From CAIUGU01 sp965279735 (GTDB taxonomy: Bacteria > Pseudomonadota > Gammaproteobacteria > Steroidobacterales > Steroidobacteraceae), in assembly GCA_965279735.1 (NCBI GenBank), contig OZ257260.1, positions 248,001-312,000 on the forward strand: 64,000 nucleotides of DNA, in the 5' to 3' direction. This document shows positions 54,355 to 63,001 of this stretch, piece by piece (within the stretch, counting starts at the first letter, position 1; every line of letters begins with the position of its first letter). Position numbers and translations under genes: made by a program. The notes beneath the pieces were generated by a model that was not told the DNA's origin, did not search any database, and saw nothing but the letters and a program-made list of their open reading frames with translations.

Positions 54355-54753
54355 TCAATTGCCGGTGATGATTTCTTCGCCCTTGTCGTTGTGGATTTTC
54401 GTGATCAGGGCAGAAAAGCCCCCGGCCTTTGAAGGCGACAACGTCAGGGTGACAACGGTGCCGGGTTTGAGCGCTTCTTCGGATCTGATCTTTCCCCAGC
54501 CGCTCCTGATCATTCGCGACGGGTTGGTCACGATCTCCGAGTGCCAGTGTTCGATCTGGCCTTTCGCGTTCTTCACGTCAAACAGCACGATAGGGTGCGG
54601 GTTGATGTAGCCGAACTGGGTGATCGTTACTTTCTGCTCATACGACTTCGAGAGGTCGTAAGAGATATTGCTGCCGTGATGGGCCAGCACCGGAGCGGCC
54701 TGCAGAAAAATGCCGGCCAGCAGCGTAGCCGCAGCGTTTCTATGAAAATTCAT
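54355..54753 (-). CDS. DUF6152 family secreted protein
   Basis: A 132-residue exported protein: signal peptide (AAATLLAGIFLQAAPVLAHHG) ending at the HHG sequence that begins mature DUF6152 proteins, then YDLSKSYEQKVTITQFGYINPHPIVLFDV and EALKPGTVVTLTLSPSKAGG. Function unknown. GGAGAG precedes the ATG. First gene of the minus-strand unit; paralogue of 62487-62969. Confidence 0.85.
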   Translation of the reverse strand: MNFHRNAAATLLAGIFLQAAPVLAHHGSNISYDLSKSYEQKVTITQFGYINPHPIVLFDVKNAKGQIEHWHSEIVTNPSRMIRSGWGKIRSEEALKPGTVVTLTLSPSKAGGFSALITKIHNDKGEEIITGN

Positions 54754-55350
54754 GGGTCACTCTCCAGATGATCTTTGAACAACTCGGCCTGCGCTCATTG
54801 ACTGCCCAGTGCAGGACGTTCATTCCCTCCGCGAGACCAGCTCGCATCGGGTTGGCGACGCATTGATCAGCCAGCTCCGCCTCGTCCGCACACGCACGCT
54901 CTTCGCCAGGGGCCGGAATGCGGGACAGGATCTGACGCTATATTCTCGATGAAGTTTATAGACTACAAGATAAATCGACAATTTTTAATTTAATGACCAT
55001 ATTGCCTATATTAAATAAATTGCCTATAAAGGCTCACGATGAGTCGGCAATGAAGTGAGATCGCTGCGGTGCGGCAGATGGTTCTCGCCTTCCATGCCAA
55101 CGACAAAGAGCGGAACACGCTTTGATTGGAGAGGGGGGATCAGCAGAACTATTCGGAGCTGCGCGAGGCGAGAGCTGGTCGTGCTGATGCGGCGCTACCC
55201 GGCTACCGGGTATCGATTCGCTCGCGGCCCAAATCGCATTCCACAGCTTCAGTTCCCGTTGCAGTCAGCTATCGGCAATTGCCGATGACAGAACGGTTGG
55301 CGATTGCTTGCGGCTCATCCCGCCACTGGTTTGATAACGAGGTGGAAAAA
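54754..55350. promoter_or_regulatory. 597-bp divergent promoter region of the mirrored cluster
   Basis: No convincing gene. An AT-rich core (54940-55035) contrasts with the GC-rich surroundings. TTGCCTATATT (55002-55012) and TTGCCTATAAA (55020-55030) repeat with an 18-bp period and provide a -35 (TTGCCT) and -10 (TATAAA, 55025-55030) spaced 17 bp for the plus strand; the leader to 55351 would be about 310 nt. On the minus strand TTGTCG (54981-54976) and TATAAA (54960-54955) lie 15 bp apart, close enough for a regulated promoter. Confidence 0.6.
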
Positions 55351-56250
55351 ATGAAGATTCGGCGACATATCGGCGCGCTGTCGGGGGCATTCATATTAAT
55401 GGGGACTGTTTCTGCAGTATGGGCTGCGCAGCCACCTGGGCCACCACCGCCCCCTCGCTCTGCACGCGAGGGTGCGCAAGCTGACCTGACCGGCAACTGG
55501 GTCGCCCAGATCACCGAAGACTGGCGTTGGCGGATGCTGACAGCACCCATCGGCGACACCCAGGGAGTGCCGGTGAACCCGGCGGGTCTTGCGATAGCCA
55601 AGCAGTGGAGTCTCGACAAGGACAACGCCAATGGCGATCAATGCAAGGCCTTCGGTGCCGCAGCCATCATGCGTCAACCTACCCGCGTCAGGGTTTCCTG
55701 GGTCGATGACAACACGCTCAAATTCGAGATGGATGCAGGCACGCAGACGCGCCTGTTCAACTTCGTTCCGCCCGCACAGGCAGGCGGTGAGCGAACGCTG
55801 CAAGGCACTTCCGTCGCCCAGTGGATGCGTCCACCTCCCGCGCCCATCGGCAATACGCTGAACCAGCAGATCGGCCTGGTTGCGCCGCGAGCTCCCGCGG
55901 CTGGCAATGCAGCGCCAGCGACTCCTCCGATCGCGCGGGGCAGCCTCAAGGTGAACACCGCCAACCTGAAGGCAGGATATCTGCGCAGGAATGGCGTTCC
56001 CTACAGCGAGAACGCCGTTGTCACCGAGTACTACGATCGCCTTAATTTCTTCGGGGTCGATTATCTGCAGGTGACGACGGTCGTGCAGGACCCCACCTAT
56101 CTCACTGTCCCCTTCATCGTCAGCAACCAGTTCAAGCGTGAGGCCGACGGCTCGAAGTGGAATCCCACTCCTTGCCATACCGATCCGCCGGGCAACGCCA
56201 GTCCGCCTGTCGGCGATTTCGGCAACCAGGGTCGCGCGCAACCACGCTAG
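55351..56250 (+). CDS. secreted protein, paralogue of 52369-53211
   Basis: A 299-residue protein with a signal peptide (GALSGAFILMGTVSAVWAAQ) and a Pro-rich start. It shares ADLTGNWVAQITEDWRWRM, RQPTRVRVSWVDDNTLKFEMDAGTQTRLF and AGYLRRNGVPYSENAVVTEYYDR with its minus-strand counterpart; the last block matches the LKAGWIRRNGVPHSDEARMLEYYVRHDG region of the adjacent two-domain protein. ATG 55351 has AGGTGG upstream; the longer frame is not coding-like. First gene of the plus unit. Confidence 0.75.
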   Translation: MKIRRHIGALSGAFILMGTVSAVWAAQPPGPPPPPRSAREGAQADLTGNWVAQITEDWRWRMLTAPIGDTQGVPVNPAGLAIAKQWSLDKDNANGDQCKAFGAAAIMRQPTRVRVSWVDDNTLKFEMDAGTQTRLFNFVPPAQAGGERTLQGTSVAQWMRPPPAPIGNTLNQQIGLVAPRAPAAGNAAPATPPIARGSLKVNTANLKAGYLRRNGVPYSENAVVTEYYDRLNFFGVDYLQVTTVVQDPTYLTVPFIVSNQFKREADGSKWNPTPCHTDPPGNASPPVGDFGNQGRAQPR

Positions 56251-56300
56251 CAGCCCGCCGACACGCCTGAATTGAAAAGCTTATCTAGGGGGACAGGAAG

Positions 56301-58199
56301 ATGAACAGCATCTGGCAGCGTTGTGGATATTTGTTGGTGCTTGCCACGGCTATGCAATCACGTGTTGTGGAAGCGCAGGGCTTCAATACGAGCAACATGG
56401 GCAATACCGGCAATGTCATGGATATCGTCGGCGACTGGGAACAACCCGGCGCGGGTGGTGGCTTCCAGTTCCAGGAAGAACCCACGGATCGCGGCCCGGG
56501 CCCCGATCCGGGTGACTACGCCGGGTTGCCGGTCAACGCTGCGGCTCGCTACAAGGCTCAGGCGTACTCGCCGGAATGGCTGACAGTGCCCGAGCATCAG
56601 TGCATCCCCCATCCTTCGACTTACCAGGATCGCAGCCCTGGCGGCCTGACGGTGATCAAGATCTATGATCCGGTGACCCAGAATCTGGTGGCCTATCAGA
56701 CGCAGGGTAACTACGGCCTGATGCGCACCATCTGGATGGATGGCCGTGCGCACCCCGGTCCAAACGCGCGGCATACCTTTGAAGGTTTCTCTACCGGCAA
56801 GTGGGTCGATGACAGGCTGGTAGTGGAAACGACGCATCTCAAGGCGGGCTGGATCCGTCGCAACGGCGTTCCGCACAGCGATGAGGCGCGGATGCTCGAA
56901 TATTACGTACGGCACGATGGATATATGACCGTCACCACTGCGGTGGATGATCCCTACTACTTCGACGAACCATTCATCCGGTCGACGGATCTCAAGGTGA
57001 ACGTGAGGGCGACCACCCGCATGACGGAGTTTGGCGGTTTCGTGAATGGCGGTCCTGGCGGCACGTTCTTCAAGTGCACTCCGATCGATGAACTGGATGT
57101 CGCCATCGGCCGCGTTCCCCATTTCATCGCCGGCCAGGAACACGTAGAGCTCGAAACGTTTGCCCGAACCTACGACATCCCGCTGGATGCAGGCTTTGGC
57201 GGCAGCGAGACGATGTATCCGGAGTACATGACGAAGCTGCGGCAGATGGGCGGTTATAAAGCAGGGCAGACGACTGCCGGGCCCACGCGGGCGGCTATGA
57301 CTGCGGCTGCGAAGGCGGCAGTAGCGAAAGCACCGCCCGATATGACTGTCACGTCCGAGCACGTGAAAGGCCAAGTGTGGATGGTGACGGCCGGTGGGCA
57401 GAACGTCGCGGTGCAGATCGGCGATGAAGGCATCCTGGTCGTGGATCCGGGCCGCAAGGAACTGGGGGCAGCGGTGCTGGCAGAAATCCGCAAGCTCGGT
57501 GGCAACAAGCCGGTCCGCGAAGTGATTCAGACGTCTTCGGATGTCTCGCTCCTCGGCGCCACGGACGTCATCGGCACGCCAGTGGTCGCGGGCGGCCAGC
57601 GCCCCAATGTGATTGCACATGAATCCGTCGGCCTGCGACTCGGACGCGCCAAGGCATCGGGAGACATCATTCCGAACGACACATTGTTCCGCGGCAAGCG
57701 ATCCATCTTCTTCAACAACGAACCCGTCGAGATCATCCACGTTCCGGCGGCACATTCGGACGGGGATGTGATCGTTTATTTTCGCGAATCCGACGTCGTG
57801 GTCACCGGTGCCCTGCTTGCCAACGTGACATATCCGGACATCAATGTTGCAGATGGCGGAACGATTCAGGGGACGGTCGATGCCCTGAACAGGATCCTGG
57901 ACATCACGGTGGCCGAGTGGCGCTCGCAAGGAGGCACGATGGTGATTCCATCGCTGGGCCACTTCTACGACGAAGGCGACGTTGCCGAGTATCGGGATAT
58001 GGTCACCATCATCCGTGACCGTATCCAGGACGCCATCGATCGCGGGCTCACGCTCGAGCAGACGAAGGCAGAAAGACTGACACGCGATTACGACGGGCGC
58101 TATGGCAACAAGCCAGGTCCCGGCTCAACCGATGCGTTTGTCGAGGCGGCTTACAAGAGCCTGAAGAATGCGCCTGCCAAAACGGCCTCTGCACGGTAG
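56301..58199 (+). CDS. secreted two-domain protein: WMDGR module plus metal-site-less MBL-like domain
   Basis: A 632-residue protein, a close paralogue of 50471-52366. A signal peptide precedes MDIVGDWEQPGAGGGF; the N-terminal module carries RTIWMDGRAHPG, STGKWVDDRLVVETTHLKAG and DDPYYFDEP. The C-terminal MBL-like half (GDEGILVVDPGRKELGAAVLAEIRKLGGNKPVREVIQTSSD; HVPAAHSDGDVIVYF) has T411-S412-S413-D414 where metal-binding His residues should be. The DPG and H(S)DGD positions of the fold remain. AGGGGGACAGGAAG precedes the ATG. Confidence 0.78.
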   Translation: MNSIWQRCGYLLVLATAMQSRVVEAQGFNTSNMGNTGNVMDIVGDWEQPGAGGGFQFQEEPTDRGPGPDPGDYAGLPVNAAARYKAQAYSPEWLTVPEHQCIPHPSTYQDRSPGGLTVIKIYDPVTQNLVAYQTQGNYGLMRTIWMDGRAHPGPNARHTFEGFSTGKWVDDRLVVETTHLKAGWIRRNGVPHSDEARMLEYYVRHDGYMTVTTAVDDPYYFDEPFIRSTDLKVNVRATTRMTEFGGFVNGGPGGTFFKCTPIDELDVAIGRVPHFIAGQEHVELETFARTYDIPLDAGFGGSETMYPEYMTKLRQMGGYKAGQTTAGPTRAAMTAAAKAAVAKAPPDMTVTSEHVKGQVWMVTAGGQNVAVQIGDEGILVVDPGRKELGAAVLAEIRKLGGNKPVREVIQTSSDVSLLGATDVIGTPVVAGGQRPNVIAHESVGLRLGRAKASGDIIPNDTLFRGKRSIFFNNEPVEIIHVPAAHSDGDVIVYFRESDVVVTGALLANVTYPDINVADGGTIQGTVDALNRILDITVAEWRSQGGTMVIPSLGHFYDEGDVAEYRDMVTIIRDRIQDAIDRGLTLEQTKAERLTRDYDGRYGNKPGPGSTDAFVEAAYKSLKNAPAKTASAR

Positions 58200-58222
58200 T
58201 TTTACAGACAAGGGGAATCGAC

Positions 58223-59242
58223 ATGTCACGCAGATTCAAATCCAGAGCTTTGCCCGGTGTTCTGCTGTCAGCGGTCGCGTTGTCCATGATGGTTGCTGGT
58301 GTTGCCGAGGGAGCCGAAGCACCGACGACTACGTCGAACCGTCCCCAGACTCCGCAATCCACTGCACGCATTGAAGCTGCAAAAGCCATGGCAGGCACCG
58401 ATGCGGATCTGAACCGGGCCTGGAGTTTCTTCTGCACCCCGACCAACTTCAACGCTCCCGGCCCCGAGATGGAAGCCATGAAGGTGTTCGACAACCTTTA
58501 TATGCTTCCTTCCTCCACTCGCCAGTTGACAACGGTCTGGGCCATCACCACACGGGAAGGCATCATCCTTCTTGATTCCGGAGACCAGGCTCAACCGGAT
58601 TCCATTCTTGCGGGGATGAAGAAGGTGGGACTCGATCCCGCCCAGGTGAAATTCATCCTTCTGGGACATGGTCACGGTGATCACTATGCTGGCGCCCTTT
58701 ATTTTCAGGAGCACTACGGAACGCGGGTGGGCTTGAGCAGCCGCGATTGGGATCTCATGTATCCCGCCAGTCCGCCTGTAAATGCGCCGCCCGCTCAGGG
58801 CACACCGATACCTAAGCCGAAGCGGGATCTCGTGCTCGAAGAAGGCAAGCCTTTTGTCCTGGGCGAACAAACGGTGAATGTGTATTCGATTCCCGGACAC
58901 ACTCCAGGTTCGCTCGGCTTCATATTCGATGTCACGGAGAACGGACGTAAGCACACCGCCGCGATGTACGGCGGCACGATCCTGGCCCAGGGCGGCATCA
59001 CCACCGAAGGCCTGAATCTCTATCTCGCATCCACCATGCATTTCCTGGAAGCTGCCAGGAAGATGAAAGTGGACGTCGAAATCCAGAATCACGCGCTTTT
59101 CGACAGCACACCCGAGCGTGCGGCAAAGCTCAAAGCGCGGAAGCCGGGCGAGCCGAATCCCTTCCTTATCACCATCGACAAGTACGCCAGGCTTTGGGAT
59201 ATCTCGTCCGAATGCATCCGCGCCGAGATTGCTCGTCGTTAG
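58223..59242 (+). CDS. secreted MBL-fold metallo-hydrolase, subclass-B3-like
   Basis: A 339-residue exported enzyme with intact zinc ligands: LLGHGHGDHYAG gives His149, His151, Asp153 and His154; IPGHTPGSLGFIF and QNHALFDSTPE supply the later histidines, as in B3-type lactamase relatives. It opens with a signal peptide and the family-typical CTPTNFNAPGPEMEAMKVFDNLYML stretch. AAGGGG precedes the ATG. Candidate substrates are cyclic amides, lactones or esters; lactamase activity is possible but unproven. Confidence 0.88.
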   Translation: MSRRFKSRALPGVLLSAVALSMMVAGVAEGAEAPTTTSNRPQTPQSTARIEAAKAMAGTDADLNRAWSFFCTPTNFNAPGPEMEAMKVFDNLYMLPSSTRQLTTVWAITTREGIILLDSGDQAQPDSILAGMKKVGLDPAQVKFILLGHGHGDHYAGALYFQEHYGTRVGLSSRDWDLMYPASPPVNAPPAQGTPIPKPKRDLVLEEGKPFVLGEQTVNVYSIPGHTPGSLGFIFDVTENGRKHTAAMYGGTILAQGGITTEGLNLYLASTMHFLEAARKMKVDVEIQNHALFDSTPERAAKLKARKPGEPNPFLITIDKYARLWDISSECIRAEIARR

Positions 59243-59261
59243 CTTCAAAGCCGCGATTCAT

Positions 59262-60758
59262 ATGAACATGCGTGCAATCTTCATGTCCGTTATTGCCGGT
59301 CTGGCAATTGGCTCCGTATCTGCGGTGGCCGAAACGGCAGGCGTGCACGATATGCACGGTATGGCAGGGGGAAATAACAGGGCGCCCCGCTCGACTCTGC
59401 CGACTCCGGACACGGCAATGGAAATCCTCAATGCCACTCATCGCCACGGTGAATTGCACACTGTGGCAGGCAAGTACGGCAATTTCTCCGCGTGGGTGGT
59501 GTATCCGGTTCGTTCGGAAAAGGCGGCCGTCGTTGTCGTTGCGGCCCAGGACCAGAAGATGACGGACTGGCTGCGGGCTGTGGCAGATCAGGTATCAGCG
59601 GAAGGTTACATCAGCATCGTTCCAGATGTTTTGGCGATGGATGTCGATATCGAGGCAGCCAGGCTGTATGCCCTCACGCTACCTGCGGCGAACGGCAAGT
59701 CTTTGGAGATCGCATTCGAAGACTCGGCCTCTGGAATGTCTGCTGGTGTGTCTGTCACGCTCCCGTCCTCGAAGGAGAAGACCCATATTTCATTGGCCGG
59801 CGGAAACTGGTCAAACGTCGTGGAGTTTCTCAATCACCAGACAGGCAACGTGACGCCGACCGTAGATATGAGCATGCATGGCCATGCCCAGATGGTGACG
59901 CCTGCCGTTGGCACGCCGCGGATGATCGGCGGACAGTTCATGGGCGCGGAGCCGCGCGATGCGGGCGCACCGCAAAGACCGCGTGGCTATCCGGTCGCCA
60001 AGCTCGATGAATTACCGGCGGGGCTCTTCACTGCAAGGTCGACACTGCTGAACTCCACCATTCGTAGCGAATGGGTGGATATCCCGACGCCCGGCATCGG
60101 TCAGGGGCGACTGCACACATGGATCTCCTATCCCGCCACCAACGTACCAGCGGGCATCGTCGTGTTGATGCAGCACGGTCCGGGGATGGATGAATGGATG
60201 CGCTCGGTAGCGGATCAGCTCGCCCGGCAGGGCTATATCGCTCTATCTCCGGATCTGCAGACAGGCCTTGCACCCAACGGCGGCAACTACGAATCTTTCG
60301 GCGGGCCGGACGCGATCCTGCGGACCAATGGCCAGTTGAAGGACACGAACGCGAGCTACCAGTCGGTGCGTGCCTATGGACTCAAAATACCTGGCGCCAA
60401 CGGCAAGAGCGCCAGCCTGGGATTTTGCAGAGGCGGGAGGAGTAGCTACGAGTTTGCATCTACGGTTCCTGGACTCAATGCAGCAGTGGTCTATTACGGC
60501 GCGGGACTGCCTGAGCAGGAAATGGCAAATATAGAGGCTCCGGTTCTCGCCTTCTTCGGCGAGGACGATGTGGGAGTGACTTCCACGCTGGCGGGGACTG
60601 CGGACACGATGAAGAAACTGGGAAAAAGTTTCGAGTCGTACGTCTATCCTCATGCGACCCACGGCTTCCTCGAGTTCCAGGATCTGGGTGGGAATGCATC
60701 CGCCACCTCCGACTCATGGGCCAGAACGACAGCCTTCCTGAAGCAGCATTTGCAATAG
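59262..60758 (+). CDS. exported tandem dienelactone-hydrolase-like protein
   Basis: A 498-residue exported protein with two related halves. The N-terminal half (about 65-185: FSAWVVYPVRSEKAAVVVVAAQDQ..; DWLRAVADQVSAEGYISIVPDV) stops before the nucleophile region and is interrupted by other sequence. The C-terminal half (about 295-498) is complete: GFCRGG with Cys389, GEDD with Asp435/436 and ATHGF with His467, the Cys-Asp-His triad of the family. An ester or lactone substrate is likely. There is no strong ribosome site; ATG 59262 or 59268 could be used. Confidence 0.85.
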   Translation: MNMRAIFMSVIAGLAIGSVSAVAETAGVHDMHGMAGGNNRAPRSTLPTPDTAMEILNATHRHGELHTVAGKYGNFSAWVVYPVRSEKAAVVVVAAQDQKMTDWLRAVADQVSAEGYISIVPDVLAMDVDIEAARLYALTLPAANGKSLEIAFEDSASGMSAGVSVTLPSSKEKTHISLAGGNWSNVVEFLNHQTGNVTPTVDMSMHGHAQMVTPAVGTPRMIGGQFMGAEPRDAGAPQRPRGYPVAKLDELPAGLFTARSTLLNSTIRSEWVDIPTPGIGQGRLHTWISYPATNVPAGIVVLMQHGPGMDEWMRSVADQLARQGYIALSPDLQTGLAPNGGNYESFGGPDAILRTNGQLKDTNASYQSVRAYGLKIPGANGKSASLGFCRGGRSSYEFASTVPGLNAAVVYYGAGLPEQEMANIEAPVLAFFGEDDVGVTSTLAGTADTMKKLGKSFESYVYPHATHGFLEFQDLGGNASATSDSWARTTAFLKQHLQ

Positions 60759-60815
60759 GCGTCCCCAACCGCAGAGGACGCAAACATCCGCTGCGCAGAA
60801 TTCCGGAGTACTGGT

Positions 60816-61478
60816 ATGGATCGCGACCTGCTGCAAGAGCGCTATACGAGGACGGCGATCGCGTTCCACTGGATCATTGCGGTCTTCATTCTCTTCAACA
60901 TGTGCATCGGCACGTTCATGGAGAGCCTCGAACAGCCGTTGCGTACCCGGGTGGTCAGTGTCCATGCGTCCGTGGGGATGAGCGTTCTGGGGCTCGCGTT
61001 ACTGCGCATCCTGTGGAGGATCACGCATCGACCGCCAGAGTTTGTCGGGGTCCTGGCGCGATGGGAAAAGTGGACCGCTCACCTGGCGCATGCGTTTCTT
61101 TACTTCTTGATGGTGGCGATGCCGCTGACGGGCTTCTCCATCCTGTCTTCAAACGCCCCGCGGCCCATTGGAACCGGCATCAGGATCTGGGTGTTCGACG
61201 ACATTCCGAGAATCAGCGTGCTGCAGCAGAATCCCGATGCAGGCTATCGGCGAGTGCTGCACGATTTCTTTCTCGACCTGCACCACCTCGGCGCCTGGAT
61301 CCTGCTTGGTCTATTGATCCTGCACGTCGCAGCGGCAATCAAGCATCAATACGTGGACCGGCACCCGGAATTCGCCCGTATGGGCATAGGCCATCTGCGC
61401 GAAATCGACGGGACGCATTCAAGCGGCCCGAGCCGGGCAACTGCAAAACAGGAACACGAGAAGGCTCATGCCAAATAA
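60816..61478 (+). CDS. cytochrome b561-type membrane protein
   Basis: A 220-residue inner-membrane dihaem protein with four helices: TAIAFHWIIAVFILFNMCIGTFM, VVSVHASVGMSVLGLALLRILW, HLAHAFLYFLMVAMPLTGFSIL and HHLGAWILLGLLILHVAAAIKH, each pair containing haem-ligating histidines (HW, VH, LAH, LHH/LH). It moves electrons between the quinone pool and periplasmic partners. It is the only membrane redox component in the cluster, so it may link a secreted redox step to respiration. Confidence 0.88.
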   Translation: MDRDLLQERYTRTAIAFHWIIAVFILFNMCIGTFMESLEQPLRTRVVSVHASVGMSVLGLALLRILWRITHRPPEFVGVLARWEKWTAHLAHAFLYFLMVAMPLTGFSILSSNAPRPIGTGIRIWVFDDIPRISVLQQNPDAGYRRVLHDFFLDLHHLGAWILLGLLILHVAAAIKHQYVDRHPEFARMGIGHLREIDGTHSSGPSRATAKQEHEKAHAK

Positions 61479-62373
61479 TGCTTTCCCTCGCCTACGATTC
61501 CCCGCCGTATTTCTTGCGGTGGCGTCATTGTTTCTTGCATCTGGTTTCGCCGACGCGGCGCAGCCACAGCCCGGTACGGCGCCGACGGAGTTGCCAAAAC
61601 TCGTCAAGATGCGGGATGACGTCTATGTGATCGAGAACGTCAATGGCAATCTGCCCGAGCTCCAGGCTTTCGGCGGCAACCTGACGGTGTACCTGACCAA
61701 TGCAGGGGTCATCCTGATCGATGCCAAGAACGAGCAGATGCATGACGATGTGGTTGCCAAGATCAGGACGCTTACGGACAAACCGATCAAATATGTCGTT
61801 CTGACTCACCACCACGGCGACCACAGCGGCGGGACGGCCAAAATGCAGGCGCTCGGCGCAACGATCGTGATCAGCAACGCGGACCAGGAAAGCATGCTGA
61901 AAGCCGGCCGGACCGATATACCGGAGATGACCTATTCGGGCCAGGCCAGAATCCTGCTCGCCGGCAAACAGGTCGCCTTGCGAGAAGTTCGCGGCCACAC
62001 CCGGGGTGACACGATCGCTTACCTTCCTGCAGCCAGGATCGTGGTTGCCGGAGATCTGGTGACTGCACCCGGCTCGGTACCCGGCATCGTGAACTACGGC
62101 GACGGTGGGACCTGGACGGACTGGGGTGCTGCCCTCGATGAAATTGCACGCATGGATTTTGACTACCTCGTGCCAGGCCACGGCCGCACCTTGACCAAGC
62201 AGGAATTTCTCGCTTTCCGCGACAGCAACTCCGCCTTGCGCGAACGCTTTCGCGCGCTCAACCGCGAACGCAAGAGCGTCGATGAAATCGGCAAGATCCT
62301 GCAAGCCGAATTCGGCTGGGGAACGGGACCGGCGGCCGGCAATCTCGTGGGCATGTCGCAGGAGCTGAGATGA
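61468..62373 (+). CDS. secreted MBL-fold metallo-hydrolase
   Basis: A 301-residue exported hydrolase with a complete metal site: LTHHHGDHSGG gives His114, His116, Asp118 and His119; REVRGHTRGDTIAYLP and DYLVPGHGRTLTKQEF add His and the Asp/His of the later motifs. NLTVYLTNAGVILIDA is the usual MBL start. Its ATG lies inside the end of the cytochrome gene, with GAGAAGG upstream, so translation is coupled. Distinct from the B3-like enzyme two genes upstream. Confidence 0.9.
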   Translation: MPNNAFPRLRFPAVFLAVASLFLASGFADAAQPQPGTAPTELPKLVKMRDDVYVIENVNGNLPELQAFGGNLTVYLTNAGVILIDAKNEQMHDDVVAKIRTLTDKPIKYVVLTHHHGDHSGGTAKMQALGATIVISNADQESMLKAGRTDIPEMTYSGQARILLAGKQVALREVRGHTRGDTIAYLPAARIVVAGDLVTAPGSVPGIVNYGDGGTWTDWGAALDEIARMDFDYLVPGHGRTLTKQEFLAFRDSNSALRERFRALNRERKSVDEIGKILQAEFGWGTGPAAGNLVGMSQELR

Positions 62374-62486
62374 ACGTGCTGTTCCGTTATTCATTGCGTA
62401 ATTTCAAGCCGCAGTGATGGAAATATCGTAAACGTACTACTACTTGCCATTGATTGATCACTGGCAGCCAATCGGGGGTGAATGAG

Positions 62487-62969
62487 ATGGAAACCAAGAG
62501 TCATACGAAGTTGCGAGCGTCGCGGTTGCTGGGCTTCGGCATGTTGCTGGCCACAACACTGGTATCGGCGCATCACGGCACCAATATTTCCTATGACCGC
62601 ACCAAGCAGTGGGTGCGGAAGGCCACAGTGGTGAGCTTCACCTATGCCAATCCGCATCCAAGCCTGTTTTTCGAATTCAAGAATGACCGCGGCGAAACCG
62701 AGAAGTGGGGAGCAGAACTGCTGCCCAATCCTGCTGCTTTGATCAGGGCAGGATGGAGCAGGGCCAAAGCCATGGAAGCCCTCAAACCGGGAACGCCGAT
62801 CACCGTGACGGTTGCTCCCGCCAAGGCAGGTGGAACAGTAGGCCTGCTGGTGCGATTGCAGAACGAGAAAGGGGAGGAGATCGTGACTTCCGGCGGACCC
62901 GGCCAGCCGCAACCCGATCCTGATGCGAATCGTGCCGGCGCCGCTCCAGCAGCCCCGGCCGCTCCGTGA
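62487..62969 (+). CDS. DUF6152 family secreted protein
   Basis: A 160-residue paralogue of 54355-54753: signal peptide ending VSAHHG, then ISYDRTKQWVRKATVVSFTYANPHPSLFFEFK and ALKPGTPITVTVAPAKAGG. Compared with its counterpart it has a C-terminal Pro/Ala-rich extension (PGQPQPDPDANRAGAAPAAPAAP). GGGGG precedes. Function unknown. Confidence 0.85.
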   Translation: METKSHTKLRASRLLGFGMLLATTLVSAHHGTNISYDRTKQWVRKATVVSFTYANPHPSLFFEFKNDRGETEKWGAELLPNPAALIRAGWSRAKAMEALKPGTPITVTVAPAKAGGTVGLLVRLQNEKGEEIVTSGGPGQPQPDPDANRAGAAPAAPAAP

Positions 62970-63001
62970 ACGGTCCCCGCCAATCCACAAGGAGAACAAT
63001 C

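Noticed and set aside
56358..57962. 534-residue minus-strand frame
   Set aside because: Antisense to the two-domain protein, which has a signal peptide, ribosome site and a paralogue; the minus frame has none.
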